Positions 11,204 through 22,885 of a DNA stretch of 64,000 nucleotides are shown in pieces. Position numbers and translations under genes: made by a program. Origin of the DNA: Diplosphaera chodatii (taxonomy: Eukaryota; Chlorophyta; Trebouxiophyceae; Prasiolales; Stichococcaceae); the NCBI GenBank assembly GCA_032358165.1, contig JAALGY010000023.1, forward strand, positions 1 to 64,000, written 5' to 3'. The notes beneath the pieces are model-generated. The model saw only the letters and a list, made by a program, of their open reading frames with translations. It ran no database searches and was not told the origin of the DNA. Positions within the stretch are counted from its first letter, which is position 1. Every line of letters starts with the position of its first letter.

Positions 11204-14200
11204 TCACCGACCACCAACACTGCCCTGCCGAGCCGAGCCGTATGCGGCAGCACTGCCATTAGCTATCGCCGCATTGCTCGCCGCAGGGTCGGCAGACGGT
11301 GCCCGCTTGACATCGGCGACCATCTGCTGCTCTGCCGCTGCATGGTCATTGGTCTCCAGCCGCTGCGCTGCTGACTGCGCTGCAGGGTGGGTGGCGTTAC
11401 GTCTGCTTGGCGGCGTCACCTTAAAAGCATCATCACCGTCTGCAGCCGCTGGTGTTGCCTCAGCCCCCGAGGCAGCCGGCATGCCCAGCGGAAAAGTGCC
11501 GTTCGCAGGCCCTGTCGCCGCAGCGTCGGAACCAGCAGCAGCAGCTTCAGCGTCTGCACCTGCCTGCGCCTGCTCGGTGGCAGCAGCTGCCGGATTCGTC
11601 TTAGAGGGGGCATCCCCAGAGCTTGGGGTGGTTGCAGCGCCCCCAGAAGCCGCATGCCGCGCTCTAGGCGGAGCCTGGCGAGCAGCAGCCTGCTCTGCAG
11701 CGGGTGTTTGCTGGCCTGCTGGCTTTGCGCCGGCTGGTGACCGCCCGCCACCTGCACCCGCAGCGCCTGCAAACATCCAGGCTGCACCATCAGCCACTGG
11801 GCGCCGTCATTCAAATTGCTATTCGGTCTGAAAATGCCACACCCTGACAGCATCAAATGGGTACCATTCTCATCAGCCAGCTATGATGCTGCTGTGGGAG
11901 CGCAATACATGCAGATTTCACATCAGAAAAACCAACAGAAGGACAAGTCTCGGGACCCACCAGGTCCGGGCAGCAGAGGGGACTCCTGCTGCGGAGCGGC
12001 CGCCGTCTGCCCGGGGGCAGCCGCAGGCTGCTGGGCAGCGGGGTCGGCGGGGCTGCCCGAGGCTGCGGGGCCTCCGCCGAGCGCCGCAGCGGCAGCCGCG
12101 GCGGCGGAGGGGGACGCCAGCTGGCGGGCGTACTGCCCCAGGGTGGGCGTGACGTGCGGGCCCGCGGGATCGGCCGCCAGTGCGAGCGGCTGCTGCGGCA
12201 GACTTGCCACAGGGGTGCCGGCGGCCTGCACGATGGCCACAGACGGCGCGGCTGCCGCTGGCGCAACCCTTACGCCCGGCGCTGCACTGGGCAGCAGGCT
12301 GCCTGTGGGCAGCGGCAGCTGCGAGACGGCGGCGGCAGAGCCTCCGGCAGCCAGTGCAGCGGGACCTTGCTGAACACTTTCAGGCTTTGCCTGCAAAAGG
12401 AGATGCCCATTGAGTGTGCCAGCGGCAGTCACACACTGCCACAACATGTCACCAACCCGCTGGTGTCAAGGCCACGCAACCTCGAGTGCAGATATGCGGT
12501 TTAGTAAAGGGTTCAACTGAGCATTGCATCTGCAGTCCAGCAGACGTACCTCAGCCGATGGCATTTGAGGCGAGGCGCCACCGGGGGGCGCCGGTCCAGG
12601 CTGAGGGGATGCCTGCTGCTGCGTCGCCGCCTGCAGACTGCTGGCCGCCGCCTGAGCCCGCTGCTGCTGCTGCTGCTGCTGCTGCGCCTGCTGCGCCTGC
12701 AGCATCTGCTGCATGTGCAGTGCCTGCTGCGAATTGTGCGACATTGGCTGCTGCTGCTGCAGTGCAGGTCGTGGGCCCATCTGCTGTTGCGATGCTGCGG
12801 CTGCGGCAGCGCGCTGCTGCGCATACTGCGCCTGCTGCATCTGCTGCTGCATCTGCATCTGCATACATTGCAGAACCCGCATATGCGCCAGCAAAGGGCA
12901 GGTGTCACGTAACAACTTCCAGACCAGCAATAAGATGCAGCAGAAAGCCTGACGACCTACTGCACGGCAGCCACGCACCTGACGATGCGCCAAGAGCTGC
13001 TGCTGTTGGGATGCGTACATGTTCGCAGCGATCTGCAGGGCATGATACAGCAAGTGCTGAGGTCACATGCATGCTTGTCTGAAGACTAGGTCGTGCTGTG
13101 CAAGCTGCAGTCTGCAGGGCATGATGCAGCAAGTGCTGAGCTCACGTGTATGCTTGTCTGAAGACGAGGCTATGCTGGTCATGGGAACATACCGACGACA
13201 TGTCAGCTATGAAACTGCAGCACACCTGCTGCTGCTGCTCCAGCGGCAGCGCAGCAAACTTGGCCTGCTGCTCGGGCGCCAGGTTGAGCCGCCAGCCCGC
13301 CGGCGGCAGCTGCAGGTGCGGGCGCTGCTGCTGCTGCTGCGGCGGCTGCGGCGGCTGCGGCGGCTGCTGTGCGGGCCCCATCGGCGGCTGCTGCCCCAGG
13401 GGCAGCGCCCCCTGGGGCTGGCCGCCCGGGCTGTGGGCGCCGGGGGTCGACGCCAGCTGCCGCTGCGCCGCCGCCTGCTGCGCCGAGCGCGCCAGCATCG
13501 CGGCGTGGCGCTGCTGCGGCGTCAGGCCGCCCATGGGGCTGCCGATGGCGGGGCTGCCCCCGCCGTGCTGCTGCTGGGCTGCGGCGGCGGCGGCAGCGGC
13601 GGCCGCCCGCTGCTGCTGCTGCGCCAGCAGCATCGCGTGCATCTGCTGCTGCTGCGCAGCCTGCATCTGCTGGTGCGGGGACTGCGGCGGGCCCGGCTGC
13701 TGCCCGAGGCCCGGCGACGGCTTCGAGGCTGGCGGCGGCATGGGCACCGCCGGCAGCCCTGCAGCACCCTGTGACGACTCTGGCCGCTGCACTCCGCCAG
13801 CACCGGTCACGGCTGGAGACGCTCGGCCGGCGGGGCTCGACAGCTGCTGCGCCGCCAGCTGCTGCGCCGCCTGCTGCTGGGGCAGCTGCTGCGGGAACAT
13901 TGGCAGCGGCGGCGCTGCCCGCGCGCTGGCGTTCTGCTGCTGCTGCGGCTTCTGCAGCAGCTGCTGCGCTGCCGCTGCGGGGTTTGGCGGCTGCAGCTGC
14001 GGGGAAGCCATGCCCGCTCGCCGCGCCGCCAGCTGCGCCTTCTGCGCTTCGTGGCGTGCAACCTGAGCCTGCACAAGGACGTTCTGTGTCACTGTTAGGG
14101 TTCAAGCTGCCCGGAAACTCGTTTTGTTTCGGATGTCTTGATGGTGTGACGCTCTGTCTCACACTCAGAAGTGACAAGCTGTGCATGAGCTCGCCACCAC

Positions 14201-17200
14201 AGCACAGCACAATGCCAGCAAGTACACTGCCTTCCTGACAGGACTAAGCAGTTCTTAGTGCATTGCTGGGCTCGCACACCAGCAAGATTGAGGGGGCTAC
14301 ACGTATCTGCAGGCAAGTGTCATCACGACAGCACTGCACCATTGCCATTTGACACTGAGGCAGTTGCAGCGTGCAGCCCACCTGGAAGCTGGCCTGCTGC
14401 TGCGCCTCACGCTCAGCAAGCGCCGCCTGCAGCTGCGCGGGCGTGATGTCCGCGCTGCCGACCCCAGGGCTGGCTGGCACCTGCACACGGCAGCCCCAGC
14501 CTCAGCAGGCATACGTCACAGCCCACTGGCGTACAGCAAACACCAAGCAGCAGGGGCCCCGCAGCGAGGTGGAAGCGATGACAGGTTCGTGCTGAGAACT
14601 GTGGGGCATATGCCCACTCTGCTCAGCTCTAACCCTACTCTACCTTCACTCCTAATAACCTGTGTGATGTTCATCCGACGCGCACCTGCTGCGGCATGCC
14701 CGGCTGCTGGTGTGGCGGCTGCGCTTCCGCAACAGCGGGCGAGGCCTGCACAGCAGCCGCAGCGCTGCTGGGCCGCGCCGTCTGTTCTGCCGAGCCTGGC
14801 GAGGCGACGCCCTGCCGTGACTGCAGCACATGTTTTGTGCCGAAGAATCAGGTGCGCAACAAGTGACAGCAACGACAGCCAGCGCAGCAGTAGCTGCCCA
14901 CGTGGAGGGGATGCACATACATGGCAGCCGAGGGTGCAAGAAAGCCCGAGACATGTACAACACTGCACCTGCATGGCCTGCTGCTGCTGCTGCTGCTGCT
15001 GGCGACGTGCAGCAGCCATGAGCAGCTCGCGGGATGCCTGCAGCTGCTCCGGGGTGGCCGGCGGCCGCCGCTGCACGTCAGCAGGCGAGCCCACCTGCAT
15101 TGTGTGAGCACCACATCGCGAACAACTGAACCGGGTTCCCTGTTCGGATGCTCAGATGCCATACACGGGCGTAAGCACCAGCCCAGCCTCAGCGCGCGGA
15201 CCAGCAAGCAAGGCCGGGCAGCGGCACAGACGCTGATAACATGGTTCACCTGGCCTGGCTGTGGTGGTTGGGGGCCACCCTGCAGCGGCGCTTCCCCGGG
15301 CCCCTGCTGCGGCCCCGCCGCGCCCTGACCAAACCAGTGCGCGCCCAGCGACTGAACAGGACATTGCACAGTCGTCAGTCGCTCAGAAGCCTGTGATTTT
15401 CATGCCTTTCTTTCAACTACAGTCAAGCAGCCAATGGTTGGCTGCCTTTACTGCTGGTCCGCCAGGGTAAAGAGATCGCAGGTACAGCAGCTCCTAGGAA
15501 GCCAGATGCAACATCTTGTGTGTACCATGCGTAGATGCCGGCCCACCTGCACGCTGGGGTGCAGCGCTGCTGTCGGCTGCCCGGTGGTGGAGCCCGGACG
15601 AGCCAGGCGCTCCGGCTGCTGCGCGGCCGCCGCCGCAGCAGCCGCCTGCTGCTGCTGCTGTTGCTGCTGCTGGTACTGCACCGCCTGCTGCTGCAGCTCC
15701 AGAAACTGCCGCACCGCGCTCTGACGACAAAAAATCGCAGACAAAGTGAGTGTGGCGCAGCTTAAAGTGGCGGCACGTGGGGACGAATGGGGTGTGGCCA
15801 CATACAGGTCAGCACACGCATCTGAGGGCTGTGCTCCAGACGACAGCAGCTCCAGGTTCTGCATTTACACAACATGTAGATGAGCTCGCAGTCACCTCAG
15901 CAGCCCGGGCTGCGTCTGGCAGCGCCTGCCGAGCCGCCTGCACCCGCTGCAGCTCGTTGACCAGCAGGGTGTACCGCTGCTCCAGGGCATGTTGCTGCGG
16001 CGCAGCATGCCACGACACTCCTCAGCAGGGGCTCCCAGCATTCAGCATCACGTGCAGGTTGCCATGGCGATGTTGCTCGACCAAACAGTGCACAGTTTTA
16101 GCACAGTCATCAGCACACCTGCTGAGCCACGCCGCGCATCTCCTGCTGCAGAGCCTGCGCCTGTACAAGGTGTTAAAACACCATGAGCAACTGAAAGTTC
16201 ATTTGGTTTGTGCTGCCGCAAGCCACTAGGCTTTACCTAGGCTTTACAGCGCTGCAGGCAGCCTGCCATGCTTGCAGCCACTGAGATGCAGGCGACGAAC
16301 AAATCATTTCAGAGCACTTCAGTGGCACTGATGAACACCTGGGCGGCACGGCCGCCATCCCCTGCCGGACTGGCGCCGCCCTCGCCGGGGCTGCCCAGCC
16401 GCTGCTGCATGTGTGCAAAGCGCGCCTGGAAGCGCGCATCGCCTGGTGCCATGCCTGCAGCGCACACAGCAGTCTTGTGGCAACCTATACATCTGTCGGC
16501 CGTCCCAGCATCTTGCAGCATGCTGTGGGAGTGTGCTGTGACATACTATCACCAACTGCGATGCATGCCCAGTGACAAGAAAACATCTTGGTCGTCCTAA
16601 TCGGCCTGTTTTTTTCAGAACTAACAGACCACTCTCGTTTTCCAGCTGACACACACGTCTCTCATGCAAATGAACACACGATTCATGAGAAACCTGAGAT
16701 GACACATTGATCTGCGCACCTCCGGGCGAGCCGCCGAGCGGCTGTGGCGCGGCGTTCGGCCCGGCGCCGTCGCCCTCGGAGCCGGAGTCGGCGGCCCGCG
16801 CGGCGCGGGGGGAGGTGGGCAGCCCCAGGGCGGGCCGCCGTCGGCAGCGGAAGGGCGCGGTGGCGGTGCCGCACCGCCCCTTCTTGGCGCGCGCACACAC
16901 GTCGCAGCGCGCGGTGGGGGTGCCCCCGCCCGGCGTCCACTGCAGGGTGGGCACACTGGTGTTCAGCAGTGTTCTGCAGGGTGCGCTGCCTGTTATGTTA
17001 AGTTTCGTAAGGTGAACAACATATGACATGTGCCGGACGGATGCCTTGACTGTGCCTCAGCTGCCTGCCGCCACATCACTGTTAGCTCCACATCGACTTG
17101 GGACATTCAAACAGGAGGCGCCGCACCCTGAGACTGCTGTTGTATCAGAGTTCTGCGGTGTACTCGGTGTGCAGGTGTGACAGGGCACATCCCATCGAAC

Positions 17201-20200
17201 CCTGCTGTGAGAAGCCCGACAGTGCGCACCTCGCCGCTGTCGGCGCGGCCGGGGCGCCCGCCGCGGGAGGGGGTGCCCGCCGAGGCGGTGGGGCTCTCCG
17301 CCGACCGCCCCTGCCCGCCCCGCGCCAGCATCTGCGGCTGGACATGCCCCCGTATAAGCTCAACGTGTGTGCGCAGCAGAGCGCCTCTCGGTTGTGATGC
17401 TTTGAAGCCACGCTGTCCCAGAGTTCACAGAGTTCACACTGGCAAGGGTTGAGCATCATATGCTGTAAGGTGCTCTTGCTGGCTTTCAAGAAAGGTGCCG
17501 GTGATGTTCTGCGCAGCTGGCACCACTAATTGCTGACAGGCTAACTGGCGAGTGCAGGGCACTGGAAACGGAGCTACCCAACTGGAACAAATTTTTGATA
17601 TTGTTCAGGTGCACTGGGGCCCCACCTGCAGCCGCGCATTGTACAGCGCCTGCGCTTGCGCCTGCTCCGCCTGCTGCTGCCGCTGCATGGCGAGCGCTGC
17701 GGACATCTGCTGCTGCGGCGGCGCTGCGTTGGCCATCCGGCCCTGCAGCAGCACAGCGCAGCTCGCCCACAAGCACCCAAGCTTGCAAAATCACATGCTG
17801 ACTGTCTCAGGGAAGTTGACGAAGTCTAGCAGATGATGTGGCTGCTATATAGACCTGAAGTGCACACCCGCACAGCTGATGGACGCGACAGTCTGTGACC
17901 ACCCAGTGTCTGCTGGCCAGCAAAGAGGACCGCTCTGCACCAGGGAGGGGACCGCCCTGCCAGCGGCTGCAGAAACGAACAGCAGTCAGCAGGGCGCACC
18001 TCGTCGGCCGATGGCCCGTCCAGCAGGCTGTCGAAGGCGAGCCCGGAATCGAAGTCGTCCAGCTCGGGGAGGCCGCCCAGGTCCACCGAGTCCATCGCCC
18101 TCAGCTCGTCCGCCGCCGCCGCCGACAGCGCCGGCGCCGCCTTCCGGCCCCCCCGCCGCGGCCCTGGAGCATGATGACATGAGGGCTCGGGTTCCACGGC
18201 ACGCAGACATGCCAGCGCAACCTGCCGCAGCTCGAGGCAGCGGTCAGCGCCCAAGCTGCAGGTCGTCAAACAGCGCTTTTGTGCTAGGCAATGCTGGTGT
18301 AGTGCAGCCTCCGTCCCATCCCCCAATTTCCCACGACTTGATATCGGTGACAAACTCCGCACATACTTCCTAGACTTCAGCTGTGTACCATGAGGCAGAG
18401 TATTCGCCAAACCCACCGTCGGACTGCAGCTCCTTCATGGAGCGCTGCTTCTTGGGGCGGCGCTCTGAGCCGGGCCGCCCCTGGCTGCCGCCGCTGCTGC
18501 CCCGCCGCAGCCCCTCCGTGCTCTGCAGCAAGCAAACGTGCAGCTCAGACATGCGTGCAGCGCCATGGGGCGCGTCATGGTGGTGACAACGAGCACCGAA
18601 AGCCTACAGGGCTGCTCAGCAAGTTGGAGGTAAGCACCACGACCTGCACAGCGCCCGTGCAGCTCTGCACACTGGGCCCGGGTTGCAGCAGCTCTGCGGC
18701 GGTGCACCTTGCGCTTGAGGGCGTTGGGCGCTGCTGGCGAGTCGTCCCCGAGGCCGGCGCGGCTCCAGGCGGCATGGAATGTCGACTCCATCGAGTCCAG
18801 CATCACGCTGCAGCCATGACACCAACCAGGTCATCATAGTATATAGATATAACAATCCTGTGGGACACTCTCCCCCCTGCTGGCCGCACTACATCAGCGC
18901 TGGGTGCAGTCTAGAGGGCCATAACCTTCCATTGCAGCAGCCTGCCACAAGTGAGCAAGCTTGCACAAGAGCAGGCTGTCGGATGTGGGTCGCAAGCCAC
19001 CGACTCCCCAGTGACTTTTCGTTTCACTACATTTTGCAAAGTTGGCGTCAAGTTGATACTGGCAGGAGTCAAGTTGACATTCGATATTTGAGCATTTAGA
19101 ACGAAAAGCTGAAGTGACGCACAGCATGGAGTCGTTCATGCGGGGGCTGGCGCGGCAGTGCTCCCACAGCGCCCACACGTCGGCCAGCACCTCGCCCGGG
19201 ACCGAGTAGGGGGCCGCCGCGCCCCACCCTGTGGCGCTGCCGGCAGCCACCCGCGCCGCGATGGTGCTCAGATCCGCGGGCGGCGGCTGGCCCCCTGCTG
19301 CTATGTCCAGCTGCAGCAGCAGCAGCGGCACAGACTCAAGCAGGAGACAGCAGCTCCACACATCGGCGCCTGAGACGGACACTCAACCCAGCAGGGTGTC
19401 ACTGACAACCCAGTGTCTGTAACGCAGCAGACTCGACAGCTGCATCAATTTGGCAGCCGATTCGACTTGATTCTGAACGCCAGAATGGGCAAGGCAGCGG
19501 TCAGACCCGCCGTGCCCTTTGCGAAGAGTGAGGTGCTCACCGGCTGCGAGAAAGGCGTCGCCTGCGGCATGGACATGACCTGCTGCAGCACCTCCAGGCA
19601 CTTCTGCATGAGCGCCGGCTTGCCGCCGGCTGTGCCCGCCTGCAGCACGGCGCAGTGCATGTGTTGCAGTGGTGGTTCCGATGTGACTGGCGCTAGTTGG
19701 CGTGGCATCAGGGGTTCGCCTATTTTCCGACGTCGCAGACAGCAGGAGGCATACGCTAACTCCGCGTGCTCCTCTGCAGAACACCTTGGACGTTGCGGAG
19801 CACCCGCAGAGCAGCATACAGGTTGCATTGCGGAAGGCGGCACCGGCAAGCTGATTCTGGGCACCTCGACAGTGAACCTACCTTGTTGCCGCGGCCCTTG
19901 CCGCCGCGGATGGGCGGCTTCCCGGCGTCCTTGCCGGCAGAGCCCCGGCCCCTGCCGCGGCCGCCGCCCCGCATGCCGTTGCCCGGCGGCGAGCCGGGGG
20001 TGGCCGGCTGGCCGCCCTGCTGCAGGGTGGGCTGCCCCCACCCCAGGTTCTGTGCGCCAATGGGGCCGTCCTGTGCAACCAAGTGACAGCCGCGAACCAT
20101 GATGCACGAGAGCTGCTGACGCTGACCCTTTATGGGGTGTCATATATATCTTGCTAGTGCACAGTGTCGTTGCTCTTTAGTCTTTGGAATGGAATAGCCA

Positions 20201-22126
20201 CCAGTGGACAGCAGCGGCAACATCCGCACCTGAGGCACAAAGCCAGGCAGCATGCCGGGCCCAGGGCCAAAGCCGTCCACTGGCCCCCCAAAGCCGCCGC
20301 CGCCGCCGCCAAAGCTGCCGCCGTACAGCGCAGAGTCGGGCACCATGCCGCCGCCCACGGGCCCGCCCACCGGCTGCATGCTGGGGCTGCCGGCCTGCAG
20401 AGGTGATGCAGCCTGGATGTCTGGTGCTGGTGGTTTTGGACTGACACCCCAAGGCACAATCCCAAAACCCGATGGATGTAAGGGAGTATGGATTCCCATT
20501 CGGGGAGCAGCAATGCCAAGTCGTAAGTAGCGCTGTACAAGCTACAAAGTGCTGACCAGATGATGTGAGCTTACAACCACAGCTGAACAGCAGCGATGAT
20601 GCCAAATCATATGTTGCCGTGCATGAGCTGAACCCTACCGGGGCGCGCTCCAGCCGCGCCTGACGCCACAGCTGGTCCACGAACCCCGCCAGCTCATCGC
20701 AGCCCTTGCCGACGTCCGAGTCGGCCTCGTTGTACGCGCGGCAGTTGCGCCAGATGAGGCGCACGTCCTCGAACGCGGCGGCGGCGTCGGGGTACGCCCC
20801 CTGCTGCGCCTTTGACAGCACCGTGCCCAGGTCCATGGGTTGCTGCAGAGCAAATGGAGGCAGCAGCATCAAGTCCCACGCCCAGTGCCACCTGAGTGTT
20901 CCAACCAGACGTGCTCCTGTAACATGAAATGCCCTCACAGCAGGCCGTGAGGGGCTGCACCTGTACACTGCACAGCACTGACATGCTGTGTTGGCTCAGC
21001 CGCCATCACAGCAGAGGGCACACCTTGATGACGTCATGATTATCCGGGATGCCCAGCGCCACCGCATCCACCGGCTCATTGAAGAATGTCTCCGCCATCT
21101 CATGCCGCATCGCCTGCTGCAGCACCTGCAGACGGGCACGCAGCATCCGCGTCATGACAACGCTGCTGTGACGCTCTGGAGCAGCTGTTCTGCAGCGGTG
21201 ACCGCCACGCTGCGCCCCACACATGCAGTGACGCCTGCAGCAGGTGTGCAGCAGGCCACTGGCATTGGGCTCGCACACTGCACGGTTGGCGCATGGGCCA
21301 AGCTGCGCCCTGCGTTTGCAACGGGCCGATGGACAGTGTGCAGACTCGGCGACAGACAGTGCAGCAGCCCCTGCTGCTGCAGTCTGCCAGCCAGCCGCTG
21401 TGAGCATTGGTGCATGTCAGCGGCAGCATCAGCGCCTCTGAGTGTACTGCAATTGCAGGATGCGACAGAGCAGAGTGTCCTCTGCGATGGCAACCCAGCT
21501 GCAGATCCAGCAGCCACGTGGGCAGCAACCAGATCTGTGCACACGGGTCTGGCTGGGTCGAATGTACCGTGCGTGTGCGGCGGCGCTGCTGGTGTTTGCT
21601 CACCAAAACACCAGCGCAATGCCCAGAGTGCCTCGGTGCAGCAGTGCTACCGCTTCACAGCCAGCAGACTGCGGTACGCCCCACTGCAGGGTTGCAGCAT
21701 GCGTGGCGCGACTGCTGATGCTGCATCTGCAGGACCAGTCTAGCTTGGCAGCACGTGTGTGTGTACGTGTGTCCCAGCAGCAACAGCCGACGACAGATAC
21801 GCAGACCCCAGAGCCATACGTAGACCGGATGCGGCACCTCAGAGTGTTGCCGGGCCAGCAAGTTGCGCAGACAGCCGCAGGATCGCAGGGTGTATTCGGC
21901 CATCGGGCCCTGTCCCCTGCCATGCTCGCCAGGCTAACGGCTCCCCCGGCGGGATCGCAGTGCAGAAAGCAGCCCAGAGGCTAGTTCTATGCACTCCCGC
22001 TCCGAAGCCGCACTGCTGACCCGAAGCTACGCCAGGTGAAGCAAACGCCTAACGTGAGGGGCTGCAGGCTCTGATGTTGCCACCACCCACCTTGAGCAGA
22101 CGCTTCTTGACGTCTGGCGACATCAT
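11204..22126 (-). CDS. large Gln/Ala-rich protein with one canonical and one degenerate bromodomain
   Basis: Likely a nuclear chromatin reader or co-regulator. Minus strand, ATG at 22126, stop at 11204; more than 20 exons. Exons 22126-22091, 21125-21024 and 20842-20639 join in phase 0 and give the N-terminal bromodomain: ETFFNEPVDAVALGIPD, PMDLGTVL, AFEDVRLIWRNCRAYN, with the acetyl-lysine Asn present. Then come a Gly-rich exon (about 20400-20226), an Arg/Gly-rich exon (about 20071-19881, RGGGRGRGRGS) and a second bromodomain-like unit (CLEVLQQVMSMPQATPFSQP at about 19600; DLSTIAARVAAG and VLADVWALWEHCRASPRMND at about 19290-19130) in which the Asn-bearing YN is replaced. Further on: an acidic/hydrophobic segment near 18060 (SVDLGGLPELDDFDSGLAF), a Cys-rich motif near 16870, then long poly-Gln/Ala exons to the end. 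Plant GTE proteins have one bromodomain plus an NET domain; I see no NET domain. Family not assigned beyond this. Confidence 0.8.
12655..12694 (-). repeat. CAG/CTG trinucleotide tract coding poly-Gln
   Basis: A run of CTG on the plus strand, CAG on the coding strand, encodes eight glutamines in a row in the bromodomain gene. The surrounding exon (about 12550-12870) is nearly all Gln, Ala and Met. Confidence 0.7.
14976..15002 (-). repeat. CAG/CTG tract coding poly-Gln
   Basis: About nine uninterrupted CTG units on the plus strand (CAG in the coding direction) encode eight glutamines in the exon at about 15098-14972. Pure tracts like this tend to vary in length between strains. Confidence 0.7.
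19130..19648 (-). other. second, degenerate bromodomain-like unit
   Basis: The exon at 19648-19541 gives a helix-Z-like start (KCLEVLQQVMSMPQATPFSQP). The exon at about 19318-19130 gives DLSTIAARVAAG and EVLADVWALWEHCR. The ZA loop is much shorter than normal, and RASPRMND stands where RAYN normally provides the acetyl-lysine-binding Asn. It probably does not bind acetyl-lysine in the usual way. Confidence 0.6.
20639..21125 (-). other. canonical bromodomain (exons 2-3 of the large Gln-rich gene)
   Basis: Exon 21125-21024 (34 codons) and exon 20842-20639 (68 codons) carry the whole fold: helix Z, the ZA loop with GIPDNHDVIKQPMDLGTVL, helix B with the acetyl-lysine-binding Asn in CRAYNEADSDV, and helix C ending in FVDQLWRQARLE. 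The intron falls inside the ZA loop. Confidence 0.85.
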
Positions 22127-22885
22127 GTCGACAGAGTCACGCTATTGGATGCTTTCCCTCTCTTCTGCGGTACACGCCTGCCCGGATTTGCTGACTTCTG
22201 CCCCAGTTCAGATGCTCATCCCCTGTGGAACTGGTGCTTCCTGCGACGCAGCCTGCGCCCGACGGCAGCACGCCGGGCGCCAGCCGAACACTGCAGCACT
22301 CGACTAGCAGCTGCGCGCCATGCTGCTGCAGTTGACTGAGTCATGCCATCTTGCTGGTAGTTGCTGGGCTTCAAACTCTGCGGGGCCTTGCTGAGCTTGT
22401 ACGGGCGACATCTAAGAAAGAGGTTGTACTTTACTCCCGTAGTCTTCCTCACTCTAGCACCAAACCCTGTTTCAGGGCAGTACGAACGTGCTGCGCTCAG
22501 GGCCTACATCTTGCTATCGCATGTTCATACATGTCAGCACTCAGCACTATCTCAGCACGTTTGCTTTGCCGCTGACATGGCTACTGCATATGATTGCCAC
22601 ACATCTAATGGGCAGATAGAGCAGCTGCATAGGTGACATTGACTCTGCAGGTCTTGGGATCGCTCCGAAAGGTCCAGTCTAGTTCAACACGGATCCGACA
22701 TCTCCTGTGTACAAAGGCTGGCCGTGTCTGCAACCCGACGAGCGCACGACACCGACACAGCGGGCTGCTCGATGCTGAGCTGAGCGCCAGTCCACATGGT
22801 GCTGGATGCGCCGCACTGTTCCATCAGATGCAGAGCAGCTACACTCAGACCACGCAGCTGCTGAAGTCATCCAGCACCGGCGGCG
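22127..22885. promoter_or_regulatory. shared divergent promoter region between the bromodomain gene and TRAPPC11
   Basis: The two start codons face away from each other, 759 bases apart. An in-frame stop lies just upstream of the bromodomain ATG, so that coding sequence does not extend into this gap. No individual promoter element can be named. Confidence 0.5.

Noticed and set aside
13146..14238. Very long plus-strand frames rich in Cys, Leu or Ala
   Set aside because: They are the complement of CAG-rich exons: poly-Gln on the minus strand reads as poly-Leu, poly-Cys or poly-Ala on the plus strand.
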